Program-made: the position numbers and the translations under genes
Notes under the pieces: generated by a model
What the model was told of the DNA's origin: nothing
The model's input: the letters and a program-made list of their open reading frames with translations, nothing else
Database searches by the model: none
Shown: positions 52,042-60,511 of the stretch, in pieces
Layout: each line of letters begins with the position of its first letter
Numbering within the stretch: position 1 is the stretch's first letter
DNA from: an uncultured Centipeda sp.
GTDB lineage: Bacteria > Bacillota > Negativicutes > Selenomonadales > Selenomonadaceae
NCBI GenBank assembly: GCA_905372865.1
Contig: CAJPQT010000015.1
Location: 5,936 to 69,935 of the forward strand
Reading direction: 5' to 3'
DNA: 64,000 bases

Positions 52042-52974
52042 ATGAATAAGGAAGATAAAATTTATGTCGCAGGCCATACCGGCATGGTTGGCTCGGCGAT
52101 TGTTCGTGCACTGCGTGATCGTGGATATGAGCGGGTTGTTAGCCGCACACATGGAGAGCTTGATCTTACGAATCAACAGAAGACATTGGATTTTTTTCGG
52201 TCAGAAAAACCGGATTATGTCTTTATTGGAGCCGCTAAGGTTGGGGGGATTCAGGCGAATAACGACTATCCGGCGGATTTCTTGTATGTCAATCTCATGA
52301 TCAATGCGAACATCATCCATGCGGCACATGAGGTAGGCGTAAAGAAACTTTTAGCGCTGGGAAGTTCGTGTATTTACCCAAAGTTTGCAGAGCAGCCGAT
52401 TCGTGAAAAAGCATTGTTAGACGGTATGCTTGAACCAACGAATGAAGGCTATGCTATCGCAAAGATTTCTGCACTAGAAATGGTTAAATTCTTTCATAAG
52501 CAATACGGCGACCCGTTTATCAGCTGTATGCCGACAAATATCTACGGGGAAAATGATAACTTTGACCTGCAAGGTTCCCATGTCATCCCTGCGATGATTC
52601 GCAAATTCCATGAGGCAAAAGTACGTGGAGATGAATCCGTAACCCTATGGGGAACGGGCAGCCCCTTGCGCGAATTCCTGTATGTGGACGACCTGGCGGA
52701 TGCGTGTATTTTCCTTATGGAAAATTATAATGAGCCGGAACATATCAACGTGGGCAGTGGTGAAGAGGTATCAATTCGAGAACTTGCTGAGCTAGTTAAA
52801 GAGACGGTTGGTTTTGAAGGAGAATTGGTATTTGATATAGAGAAACCGGACGGGACTCCGCGAAAACTGCTTGATACTGCAAAGTTAAGTGAATTAGGGT
52901 GGGAACATAAAATCTCATTGGGCGATGGGGTAGCGAAATCGTATCATTATTTTTTGCAGTACATGGAGAACTGA
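52042..52974 (+). CDS. fcl: GDP-L-fucose synthase
   Basis: 310 residues of extended SDR: GHTGMVGSAIVRALRDRGY, the conserved AAKVGGIQANNDYPADF, LGSSCIYPKFAEQPI and the catalytic YAIAKISALEM. It epimerises and reduces GDP-4-keto-6-deoxymannose from Gmd to GDP-L-fucose. GAGAAGGAGC precedes the ATG. With gmd and a NodZ-like transferase it gives a complete fucose branch. Confidence 0.96.
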   Translation: MNKEDKIYVAGHTGMVGSAIVRALRDRGYERVVSRTHGELDLTNQQKTLDFFRSEKPDYVFIGAAKVGGIQANNDYPADFLYVNLMINANIIHAAHEVGVKKLLALGSSCIYPKFAEQPIREKALLDGMLEPTNEGYAIAKISALEMVKFFHKQYGDPFISCMPTNIYGENDNFDLQGSHVIPAMIRKFHEAKVRGDESVTLWGTGSPLREFLYVDDLADACIFLMENYNEPEHINVGSGEEVSIRELAELVKETVGFEGELVFDIEKPDGTPRKLLDTAKLSELGWEHKISLGDGVAKSYHYFLQYMEN

Positions 52975-52988
52975 GACGGAAGTAAGTG

Positions 52989-54179
52989 ATGGAAAAGATC
53001 GGCGTGGGGTATGCTTATGTGAGCGAAGCTGAGAAAGAAGTATATCAATGAGCCGCTAGATGCGGAGCGACTTCGCGAGGAGAGATGGTCAATCGTTTTG
53101 AGCGTGAGTTTGCGAAACTCCATGAACAGCGGTATGGGGTCGCCTGCAACAGCGGTACGTCTGCACTCCATGTTGCGCTGGAGGCGATGAAGGAAAAATT
53201 TGGTTGGGCAGACGAGAGTGAAGTGCTTGTTCCGACCATTACCTTTATTGCGACCTCAAATGCCTGTATTCATGCGGGCTTAAAGCCTGTGTTCGTGGAT
53301 GTGGATCCTATTAGCTATAATATGGCCGCTTCCTGTATGGAGAAACATATTACGGAACGTACGGTTGCGGCAATTCCTGTGCACACGTTCGGACAGCCAT
53401 GTGATATGGATGCGATATTGGAAGTTACCCGAAAGTATGGACTGCGTGTGCTAGAAGACTGTGCTGAGGCGCACTTTGCGACATATAAAGGAAAGAAGAT
53501 CGGCAGTTTCGGCAATATGGCAGCATTCAGTACGTATGTTGCACATACGATCACGACGGGAATCGGCGGCGTCATCACGACGAATGATCTTACGTTGACA
53601 GAGATTTTTCGTTCGCTCATCGCACATGGACGTGCCTGCACTTGCGAGACTTGCTTGGATCCCAGGCAGGTCTGCAAGCTGCGAATGCAGACGGAAATGG
53701 ATAAGCGCTTCATGATGGTTCGCATGGGATACAGCTATCGCATTGGGGAACTGGAAGGCGCGTTGGGTCTTGGCCAGCTGGAAAATCGCGATCATATCAT
53801 GAACACGCGCAAGGAGAACGCTCATTATCTCAGCGAGGGTTTACAGGGAACAGAGAAGTATCTGCAGCTTCCTGAATATCCGGATTATGTCGATCACTCG
53901 TTTATGATGTATCCGATTGTCATAAAGAAAGACGCTCCTTTCATGCGTGATGAGTTTACGCATTTCTTGGAGAAAAACAATATCGAGACCCGGCCCATGC
54001 TCCCGCTGCTGAATCAGCCTGTCTATAGGGAGTTGTTTGGCGAGATCGAGAGCGATTACCCCGTTGCCGAGTGGCTGGATCATTATGGACTTTATGTGGG
54101 CTGTCATCATGGGCTGAACAGGGAGCAGCTGGATAAGATTGTGGCGAAAATTAAAGAGTTCTTGCAGAATAAGGTATAA
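52989..54179 (+). pseudogene. DegT-fold sugar dehydrase/aminotransferase with two frame changes near its start
   Basis: From ATG 53085 the intact frame gives 364 residues of the DegT/DnrJ/StrS fold. The family's first 32 or so residues are encoded just upstream from ATG 52989 (GGAAG before it), but that frame meets TGA at 53049; reading 53041-53073 in the next frame restores the expected NE-LD-RLSRGEMV passage. So there seem to be a +1 change at 53040 and a -1 change near 53073. The usual PLP Lys is His (YVAHTITTG), and cysteines follow as C-x58-C-x-C-x2-C-x6-C, close to the [2Fe-2S] motif of RfbH/DdhC-type C-3 dehydrases. It may be a real mutation, a sequencing error, or a shortened protein made from 53085. 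Confidence 0.65.
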
Positions 54180-54190
54180 ATAAAATGAGG

Positions 54191-54227
54191 AATACGGGAA
54201 ACCTCTGTGAAGGTTTCCCGTATTTCA
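54191..54227 (+). terminator. Terminator-like hairpin before manC
   Basis: A perfect 14-bp stem (54191-54204 with 54211-54224), six-base loop, short T run (TATTTC). It lies 11 bases after the DegT-fold gene and may partly end the long transcript. Confidence 0.7.
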
Positions 54228-54248
54228 GCATATGAAAGGAAGGATAAT

Positions 54249-55571
54249 ATGCAGATTGTCTTGCTTTCAGGTGGAGCAGGAAAACGCTTGTGGCCGCTTT
54301 CCAATGATCTTTACTCTAAGCAGTTTCTCCGTATCTTGAGACGCGAGGATGGGACGCTGGAATCGATGATTCAGCGTGTTTGCCGCCAAGTTCAGTGCGC
54401 TGCGCCAGATACTTCTATTACCGTTGCGACAGGTCGCGAGCAAGTTTCATTGATTCGCCGTCAGCTTGGTTCTGGTGTGAACATCTCGGTGGAGCCGTGC
54501 CGGCGAGATACGTTTCCTGCGATAGCACTGGTTTCCGCCTATCTGCATGAAGTGCGCGGTGTCCCTCTCGATGAGGCTGTGGCGATTTGCCCTGCCGATC
54601 CTTATGTCGACGGGGATTATTTTCGTGCGGTTCTCCGGCTTCTTGAGGAGGCGGAACGGGAAGGTTCTGCGAACCTTGTCTTGATGGGAATTGAGCCGAC
54701 GTATCCGAGCGAAAAGTATGGTTATATTATTCCTGCGTCTCAAGAAACGCAGAGCATGGTGCGGTCGTTCAAAGAAAAACCAGATAAGGAAACCGCTGAG
54801 AAATACATTGCGCAGGGAGCGTTGTGGAACAGCGGCGTTTTTGCGTTCAAGCTTGGCTATGCGCTTGATAAGGCGCGTGAGTTGCTGGATTATACGGATT
54901 ACGAGGATCTTTTCAATCGCTATGAGGAGCTTTCCAAGATCAGTTTTGATTATGCTGTGGTCGAGAAAGAAGAAAATATTGCAGTTCAGCGTTATAGCGG
55001 CACTTGGCTTGACATAGGGACATGGAACACGCTCGCCGAAGTGATGCCGGAGCATACGATCGGTCGTGCCAAGATGGATGAAACTTGCAGGAATGTTCAT
55101 GTCGTGAACACGCTTCCTGTGCCTGTCCTTTGCATGGGACTGGAGGATGTCGTGGTAGCAGCCAGCCCGGAAGGAATTCTTGTTTCAGACAAGACTCGTT
55201 CAAGTGCGATGAAGCCCTACGCGGAACGTCTGCATACACCCGTGATGTATGCAGAAAAATCATGGGGCGAGTTCCGCATCATCGACGCCGAGGCAGAGAG
55301 TCTCACGATCAAGATCACGCTGAGTCCAGGACGTGCGCTTACCTATCATTTGCATGAACGGCGCGATGAGACATGGACGGTAATCGAAGGCCGTGGCTGG
55401 GTGAAGCTCGACGGCAATGAGTTCGCTGTTGCCGAAGGACAGACTGTGCGCATCCCGCGCGGCTCGTTTCATACGATACGAGCAGAAACGCTGCTCAAGG
55501 TAATGGAGATCCAGACGGGTGAGGATATTGACGTGGATGATAAGATTGTGTGGGGAGGAGTGAAAGGCTAG
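54249..55571 (+). CDS. manC: Mannose-1-phosphate guanylyltransferase
   Basis: 440 residues. The nucleotidyltransferase domain starts MQIVLLSGGAGKRLWPLSN (signature GG-x-G-x-R-L-W-P) and includes CPADPYVDGDYF and FKEKPDKETAEKY; the C-terminal part is a cupin (EKSWGEFRI, LHERRDETWTVIEG). No separate phosphomannose isomerase activity can be proven, but the cupin is the type II PMI-like domain. It supplies GDP-mannose for gmd. Start 54249 follows AAGGAAGGAT; an in-frame ATG at 54207 lies in the hairpin. Confidence 0.92.
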   Translation: MQIVLLSGGAGKRLWPLSNDLYSKQFLRILRREDGTLESMIQRVCRQVQCAAPDTSITVATGREQVSLIRRQLGSGVNISVEPCRRDTFPAIALVSAYLHEVRGVPLDEAVAICPADPYVDGDYFRAVLRLLEEAEREGSANLVLMGIEPTYPSEKYGYIIPASQETQSMVRSFKEKPDKETAEKYIAQGALWNSGVFAFKLGYALDKARELLDYTDYEDLFNRYEELSKISFDYAVVEKEENIAVQRYSGTWLDIGTWNTLAEVMPEHTIGRAKMDETCRNVHVVNTLPVPVLCMGLEDVVVAASPEGILVSDKTRSSAMKPYAERLHTPVMYAEKSWGEFRIIDAEAESLTIKITLSPGRALTYHLHERRDETWTVIEGRGWVKLDGNEFAVAEGQTVRIPRGSFHTIRAETLLKVMEIQTGEDIDVDDKIVWGGVKG

Positions 55572-55616
55572 GTTATATACACAGCATGTGGCTGATTCGA
55601 GCATGAGGGGGATATT

Positions 55617-56591
55617 ATGAATTATCATTCACTTTCTTTTCCAGCAAACAGTTTATTCCTCGTCACAGGTGGCGCAGGATTTATCGGCTCGAATCTGTGT
55701 GAGGCGATTTTGTCGATGGGGCACAGGGTCCGTGTGCTGGATAATCTGTCGACGGGGTATGTGGAGAATATCGCGGGATTTCGGGAGAATCCGAAGTTCG
55801 AGTTCGTCGAGGGGGATATTCGGGATGCGGCACTCTGCCATCGCGTCTGTGAGGGCGTGGACTATGTGCTGCATCAGGCGGCAGCAGTGAGTGTGCCTGA
55901 GAGCATTGAGCAGCCGGTGGAGTATACACTGACGAATATTGTCGGTACGGTGAATATGATGGAGGCGGCGGCGAAAAATGGCGTAAAGAAGTTCACATAC
56001 GCGTCGAGTGCTGCGGTCTACGGCGACGATGAGACGATGCCGAAGCGAGAGGAGATTGTCGGGAATCGTCTCTCGACGTATGCGGTGACGAAGTTTGTTG
56101 CAGAAGAATATGCGTACCAGTATACGATGCACTACGGGCTGGACTGCTACGGAATGCGCTATTTCAATGTCTATGGGCGACGGCAGGACCCGAACGGTGC
56201 GTATGCGGCGGTGATTCCAAAGTTCATTGAGTGCTTGCTCCGCGATGAACCGCCGACGATCAACGGCGACGGGGAGCAGTCGCGCGACTTCGTCTATGTG
56301 GAGGATGTTGTGCAGGCGAATCTCCTTGCGTGCGTCGCGCCGCACGAGGCGGCGGGTGAGGCGTACAATGTCGCCTCTGGAAAGCGATTAAGCCTCAATG
56401 AGATGTATACGGTGCTCAGTGCACTGTTGGAGAAGGACTTGAAGCCAATCTATGGTCCGGAGCGCAAGGGTGACATTCGCCACAGCAGTGCGGACATCTC
56501 GAAGATTCGTTTGAAGCTTGGTTACGAGCCCGCGTATGATTTTGAGAAGGGGATCAAAGAGGCGATCCAGTGGTATAAAGAGAATCTGTAG
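55617..56591 (+). CDS. NAD-dependent nucleotide-sugar epimerase (WbpP/GalE-like)
   Basis: 324 residues of extended SDR: VTGGAGFIGSNLCEAIL, DNLSTGYVENI, catalytic Ser in YASSAAVYGDD and STYAVTKFVAEEYA (Y-x-x-x-K), then GDGEQSRDFVYVEDVV. Highest resemblance by motif is to UDP-GlcNAc/GalNAc C4-epimerases of the WbpP/TviC type; UDP-glucose 4-epimerase is the alternative. GC-rich again, so it may belong to the host part of the locus. It is the last polysaccharide gene. Confidence 0.9.
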   Translation: MNYHSLSFPANSLFLVTGGAGFIGSNLCEAILSMGHRVRVLDNLSTGYVENIAGFRENPKFEFVEGDIRDAALCHRVCEGVDYVLHQAAAVSVPESIEQPVEYTLTNIVGTVNMMEAAAKNGVKKFTYASSAAVYGDDETMPKREEIVGNRLSTYAVTKFVAEEYAYQYTMHYGLDCYGMRYFNVYGRRQDPNGAYAAVIPKFIECLLRDEPPTINGDGEQSRDFVYVEDVVQANLLACVAPHEAAGEAYNVASGKRLSLNEMYTVLSALLEKDLKPIYGPERKGDIRHSSADISKIRLKLGYEPAYDFEKGIKEAIQWYKENL

Positions 56592-56668
56592 GCGGTTCAT
56601 TGTAAAATGAAATCGGACACATAAAAAAGTATTTTCACATTAATCAACACATCCTATCTATTTGTTAT

Positions 56669-57286
56669 TTATCTGCATAGAGAATCTATTTCTTTCCGAG
56701 ACGCAGATGATTTCTCTTTTCGTGCTTTTTCATTAAGTTTGTTGAAAAACAGTTGTAATGGAAAGTGGATAAGTATTGAAAGAATCATCGTGAACATTAA
56801 CAGTATAAAATAATCTTTCTGGTTCATATTCATTCCTTTGTACAAACCGTTTATCGAGAAAACAGTAAAAAGGAATAGCGCGGTAACGTAACCGTCTTGT
56901 AATAACTCTTTTCCCGAGAACTTGTTTTCTGTCCAGTCTTCTTCAAATGTACTTCCATATGTCTTGAAGTTATACTGGAATTGTGTCGTCTGTATATGGT
57001 TCGACATGAAGATGATATAACCGTTGCAAAGGCTCGTGGCAATATCATCGAGTTCGGTGACTTTTATTCCGTATTTTCGAGCGATTCTCTGTTTCAGAAT
57101 TGTAAGCTCTGCAGATGGTGGGGTTACCCCTCTGAGAATATAATTATTCAGTATCTTGGACAATATTTTATTTGCCTCTCTTAATCTGGAGTTTTGTTCG
57201 CTCAATCTGTCCCAGTATAGCTTAAGCGTAGCTATGATGAAGGGAACAAAAACAGAAAGAATGCCCAATAATTCTGATGAAGTCAT
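56669..57286 (-). CDS. Membrane protein of unknown function
   Basis: 205 residues: an N-terminal TM (LLGILSVFVPFIIATLKLYW), a soluble middle rich in charged residues with a coiled stretch (LSEQNSRLREANKILSK), and two TM helices at the C-terminal side (VTALFLFTVFSINGLYKG and YFILLMFTMILSILIHFPLQ), then a basic tail. I do not recognise the family. It is AT-rich unlike mtnA upstream, which suggests transfer. Start 57286 has AGGCGGT nearby; an earlier codon at 57310 overlaps mtnA. Confidence 0.6.
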   Translation of the reverse strand: MTSSELLGILSVFVPFIIATLKLYWDRLSEQNSRLREANKILSKILNNYILRGVTPPSAELTILKQRIARKYGIKVTELDDIATSLCNGYIIFMSNHIQTTQFQYNFKTYGSTFEEDWTENKFSGKELLQDGYVTALFLFTVFSINGLYKGMNMNQKDYFILLMFTMILSILIHFPLQLFFNKLNEKARKEKSSASRKEIDSLCR

Positions 57287-57299
57287 AGATACCGCCTGC

Positions 57300-58355
57300 T
57301 TATATCTCATGAGAGAAAACGTCCTTGATATTCTTAAATATCCCCTCCTCCGTCACGATCGCCGTAATGAGCTCGTGATCGGTAACGTCGAACGCGGGGT
57401 TATACACATTTACGCCGTCTGCGGTCATGCGCTCGCTGTACCACATATCGGTGACTTCCTCAGGGGGGCGCTGTTCGATATGGATATCGCTGCCTGTGGG
57501 AGTGGAGAGGTCGATGGTGGAACTGGGGGCGCAGACGTAGAAGGGAATGCCATAGTGTTTGGCGAGGATGGCGACACCTGATGTGCCAATCTTGTTGGCG
57601 ACGTCGCCGTTGGCGGCGACACGGTCACAGCCGACGAAGACGGCGTCGATCCAGCCGTTTTTCATGACGGTGGCTGCCATGTTGTCACAGATGAGGGTGA
57701 CATCCATGCCGGCGGCACTGAGTTCGTAGGCAGTGAGGCGTGCGCCCTGCAGGAGAGGGCGTGTTTCGTCGGCGTAGATTTTAAAGTGGTAGCCTTTTTG
57801 GTGACCGAGGTACATGACGGCGGTTGCAGTGCCGTATTTGGCGGTGGCGAGCTGTCCGGCGTTGCAGTGGGTGAGGAGCCCGTATCCGGGCTTTACAAGG
57901 GTGAGCGCGTGCTCGCCTATTTTTTTGCAGATGTCGATGTCCTCCTGCTTGATGCGGAGGGCTTCATCGCGTAGGAGTGCACGGATTTCGGGGACGGATG
58001 TCCCGTGGTTGTTCTTGACGATACTCTCCATGCGGTTCAGCGCCCATGAGAGGTTGACGGCGGTGGGGCGGGAGGAGTTGAGGTAGTCGGCGGCTGCGTG
58101 GAAGCGACGTGAAAAATCGTTGTAGTCGTCGGTGTCGATCTCAAGTGCGGCGAGGTAGATGCCGATGGCGGCGGCATCACCGATGGCAGGGGCGCCGCGC
58201 ACTTGGAGGTCGCGGATTGCCGTCCAGATCTCGCCCTGCGTTTTGAGATGGAGATATTCAGCTTTGTTTGGGAGTTTGGTCTGGTCGATGATGACGAGGG
58301 CGCGTTCCGCTTCGTCGAGGGCAAGGGTTTCCATGTCGAGGATGTTGGTGTTCAT
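57300..58355 (-). CDS. mtnA: S-methyl-5-thioribose-1-phosphate isomerase family protein
   Basis: 351 residues of the eIF2B-like fold: VRGAPAIGDAAAIG, LTHCNAGQLAT with the catalytic Cys, and VFVGCDRVAANGDVANKIGTSG with the catalytic Asp. It isomerises 5-methylthioribose-1-phosphate (or 5-deoxyribose-1-phosphate) to the ribulose form. No mtnK or dioxygenase genes follow; instead a class II aldolase gene lies upstream on the same strand, as in the DHAP shunt. The closest start has a weak site. Confidence 0.92.
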   Translation of the reverse strand: MNTNILDMETLALDEAERALVIIDQTKLPNKAEYLHLKTQGEIWTAIRDLQVRGAPAIGDAAAIGIYLAALEIDTDDYNDFSRRFHAAADYLNSSRPTAVNLSWALNRMESIVKNNHGTSVPEIRALLRDEALRIKQEDIDICKKIGEHALTLVKPGYGLLTHCNAGQLATAKYGTATAVMYLGHQKGYHFKIYADETRPLLQGARLTAYELSAAGMDVTLICDNMAATVMKNGWIDAVFVGCDRVAANGDVANKIGTSGVAILAKHYGIPFYVCAPSSTIDLSTPTGSDIHIEQRPPEEVTDMWYSERMTADGVNVYNPAFDVTDHELITAIVTEEGIFKNIKDVFSHEI

Positions 58356-58458
58356 TGTGTGCCTCTTTTCAGGTTCTATGATAAATTATGCCTTACATGC
58401 CCACGTGAACGCTGAGAAGCTGTGTAAGGCACGTAGGATGTCAATATCCGGTGAGGGG

Positions 58459-59112
58459 CTATGCTTTGATTTCGGTCGGATACTTCCACTTTGCCAGTTC
58501 GTCCGCCGGAATGGTTGCGGGTTCGTGTCCGAGGACGGTGAGGCAGCGGTAGTAGATGTCGGCGAGTTCTTCGACGTAGCTTGCCTTGAGCAGAGCTTCC
58601 TTGAGACTGTCCGCGACGGCGACGACACCATGCGCCTGCATGAGGACGACATCGGAGATGGAGAGCGGCGCGATGACGTTCTCTGCCGCTGCGCGTGTAC
58701 CCGGGCGGCCGTAGGGGGCAACGGGGACATAGCCCTCCCTGCAGCCGAGGATGGAGAGTTCGTAGACGATGGCTGGAATCGGCTTGTTCATGACGGCGAA
58801 TGCCGTCGCCGTGCGCGAGTGGGTGTGTGCGACGGCGAGGACATCACTGCGGCTTCGATAGATCGCCGTGTGCATCATCAGCTCGCTGGTCGGTTTGCGC
58901 CCGTTCACAGATTCGACGGTTTGCCCGTCCATATCAATGACCACGATGTCGTCTGCGGTCATCTCCTCGCGGTCCATGCCGGTCGGAGTGATGCAGATGT
59001 GTCCGCTCGCTGCGTCGCGGATGCTGAAATTCCCCGAACGGTGCCGGCACAGTCCCGCGTGATCCGCCGTGCGTGCATAGCATCGTACGTCCTCTTTGAT
59101 TTGTTCGAGCAT
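58459..59112 (-). CDS. Class II aldolase (fuculose-phosphate aldolase family), likely MTA/5-deoxyribose salvage
   Basis: 217 residues of the class II aldolase/adducin fold: HRSGNFSIRD, ITPTGMDREEM, GRKPTSELMMHTAIYR (catalytic Glu), the metal HTHSRTATAFA and QAHGVVAVAD. The start at 59112 follows GAGGAGGG; a codon at 59127 would add five residues. On the same strand as mtnA and 103 bases upstream of it, it matches the Ald2/DrdA arrangement, where the aldolase splits the ribulose-1-phosphate product to DHAP and an aldehyde. L-fuculose-phosphate aldolase is the alternative. Confidence 0.85.
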   Translation of the reverse strand: MLEQIKEDVRCYARTADHAGLCRHRSGNFSIRDAASGHICITPTGMDREEMTADDIVVIDMDGQTVESVNGRKPTSELMMHTAIYRSRSDVLAVAHTHSRTATAFAVMNKPIPAIVYELSILGCREGYVPVAPYGRPGTRAAAENVIAPLSISDVVLMQAHGVVAVADSLKEALLKASYVEELADIYYRCLTVLGHEPATIPADELAKWKYPTEIKA

Positions 59113-59228
59113 AATTGCCCTCCTCATACACTTACAGATCTATTTTAACGAAAATTCAAGGGATTTTGCAAGTATTTTTCCATATGTATAAAACGGAATA
59201 AATCGGGGGCAGATGCTATATAAAAGGT

Positions 59229-59256
59229 TTGACTTTTATTGGGAATGGTTTATAAT
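59229..59256 (+). promoter_or_regulatory. Predicted promoter of gap
   Basis: TTGACT, 16 bases, TATAAT, 74 bases before the gap start. The region 59113-59229 is AT-rich and holds no gene that I can see; it separates gap from the divergent aldolase gene. Confidence 0.78.
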
Positions 59257-59329
59257 ATAAATCGTATAAAGGGTGCAGTGAAAAAGGTACGCAGCACCGA
59301 GAATGAAGGACTTAACAGGGGGTATTTCA

Positions 59330-60343
59330 ATGGCAGTAAAAGTTGCTATCAATGGTTTTGGCCGTATCGGTCGTCTCGCATTCCGTCAGATGTTCGATGC
59401 TCCCGGCTATGAGGTCGTCGCGATCAACGATCTGACGAGCCCGAAGATGCTCGCCCATCTCCTGAAGTATGACTCCACGCAGGGGCGTTATAAGTATGCG
59501 GATTCGGTCACGGCAGGTGACGACTCCATCACGGTGAACGGCAAGAAGATCAACATCTATGCCCAGGCGAAGGCGGAAGAGATTCCCTGGGGCAAGCACG
59601 ATGTCGATGTTGTGCTCGAGTGCACGGGCTTCTACACGGCAAAGGACAAGGCTTCGGCACATCTGAAGGCAGGCGCAAAGAAGGTCGTCATCTCCGCGCC
59701 GTCGGGCAACGATCTCCCGACGATTGTCTTTAACGTCAACCACAAGACGCTGAAGAAGGAAGACACGGTCATCTGCGCAGCATCCTGCACGACGAACTGC
59801 CTTGCACCGATGGCAAAGGCGCTGAACGATCTCGCTCCGATTAAGAGCGGCATCATGTCGACGATCCATGCCTACACGGGCGATCAGATGGTTCTCGACG
59901 GCCCGCAGCGCAAGGGTGATCTGCGCCGCAGCCGCGCTGCAGCGATCAACATCGTTCCGAACTCGACGGGTGCGGCAAAGGCGATCGGTCTCGTCATCCC
60001 CGAGCTCAACGGCAAGCTGATCGGCTCGGCGCAGCGCGTTCCGACCCCGACGGGTTCGACGACGCTCCTCTATGCAGTGGTCGACGGCAAGGTCACGGTT
60101 GAGCAGGTCAATGCACAGATGAAGAAGGAAGCAACGGAGTCGTTCGCGTACAACGAGGACGAGATCGTCTCCAGCGACATCATCGGCACGACGTATGGCT
60201 CGATCTTCGACGCGACGCAGACGATGGTCAGCGACACGGGCGACGGCAATACGCTCGTCCAGGTGGTCTCCTGGTACGACAACGAGAACAGCTACACGAG
60301 CCAGATGGTTCGCACGATCAAGTACTTTGCGGAACTCGGCTGA
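59330..60343 (+). CDS. gap: Glyceraldehyde-3-phosphate dehydrogenase
   Basis: 337 residues; oxidises and phosphorylates glyceraldehyde-3-phosphate with NAD. NAD-binding INGFGRIGRLAFRQM, the catalytic AASCTTNCLAP, and WYDNENSYTSQM are all present. Start 59330 follows AGGGGGT; an upstream in-frame ATG at 59303 has no ribosome site. A hairpin terminator at 60424 separates it from pgk. No CggR-type regulator gene precedes it. Confidence 0.97.
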   Translation: MAVKVAINGFGRIGRLAFRQMFDAPGYEVVAINDLTSPKMLAHLLKYDSTQGRYKYADSVTAGDDSITVNGKKINIYAQAKAEEIPWGKHDVDVVLECTGFYTAKDKASAHLKAGAKKVVISAPSGNDLPTIVFNVNHKTLKKEDTVICAASCTTNCLAPMAKALNDLAPIKSGIMSTIHAYTGDQMVLDGPQRKGDLRRSRAAAINIVPNSTGAAKAIGLVIPELNGKLIGSAQRVPTPTGSTTLLYAVVDGKVTVEQVNAQMKKEATESFAYNEDEIVSSDIIGTTYGSIFDATQTMVSDTGDGNTLVQVVSWYDNENSYTSQMVRTIKYFAELG

Positions 60344-60423
60344 GACAAGTAAACAGAGATATACGGGACACGGGTCGGAGTTGCTAGCGCTTTGATTTGG
60401 TTACCGTGTGCATACGATCTTTC

Positions 60424-60464
60424 ACGAGGTCCGGCCGACGTTTGGGCCGAACCTCGTTTTTATT
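60424..60464 (+). terminator. Intrinsic terminator between gap and pgk
   Basis: 60424-60436 pairs with 60445-60457 with one mismatch, eight-base loop, then TTTTATTT. Bases 60344-60423 contain no gene. Confidence 0.85.
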
Positions 60465-60511
60465 TAGGGAAAGACTGATGCATTCAGCGATTCCTTTCTG
60501 GAGGGGACAAT

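Noticed and set aside
31620..56591. Search for insertion sequences or integrase remnants at the borders of the AT-rich region
   Set aside because: No transposase motifs, terminal inverted repeats or tRNA attachment site were recognised, so the way of acquisition remains open.
60344..60423. Possible small RNA or riboswitch between gap and pgk
   Set aside because: Apart from the terminator at 60424 no conserved structure was recognised.
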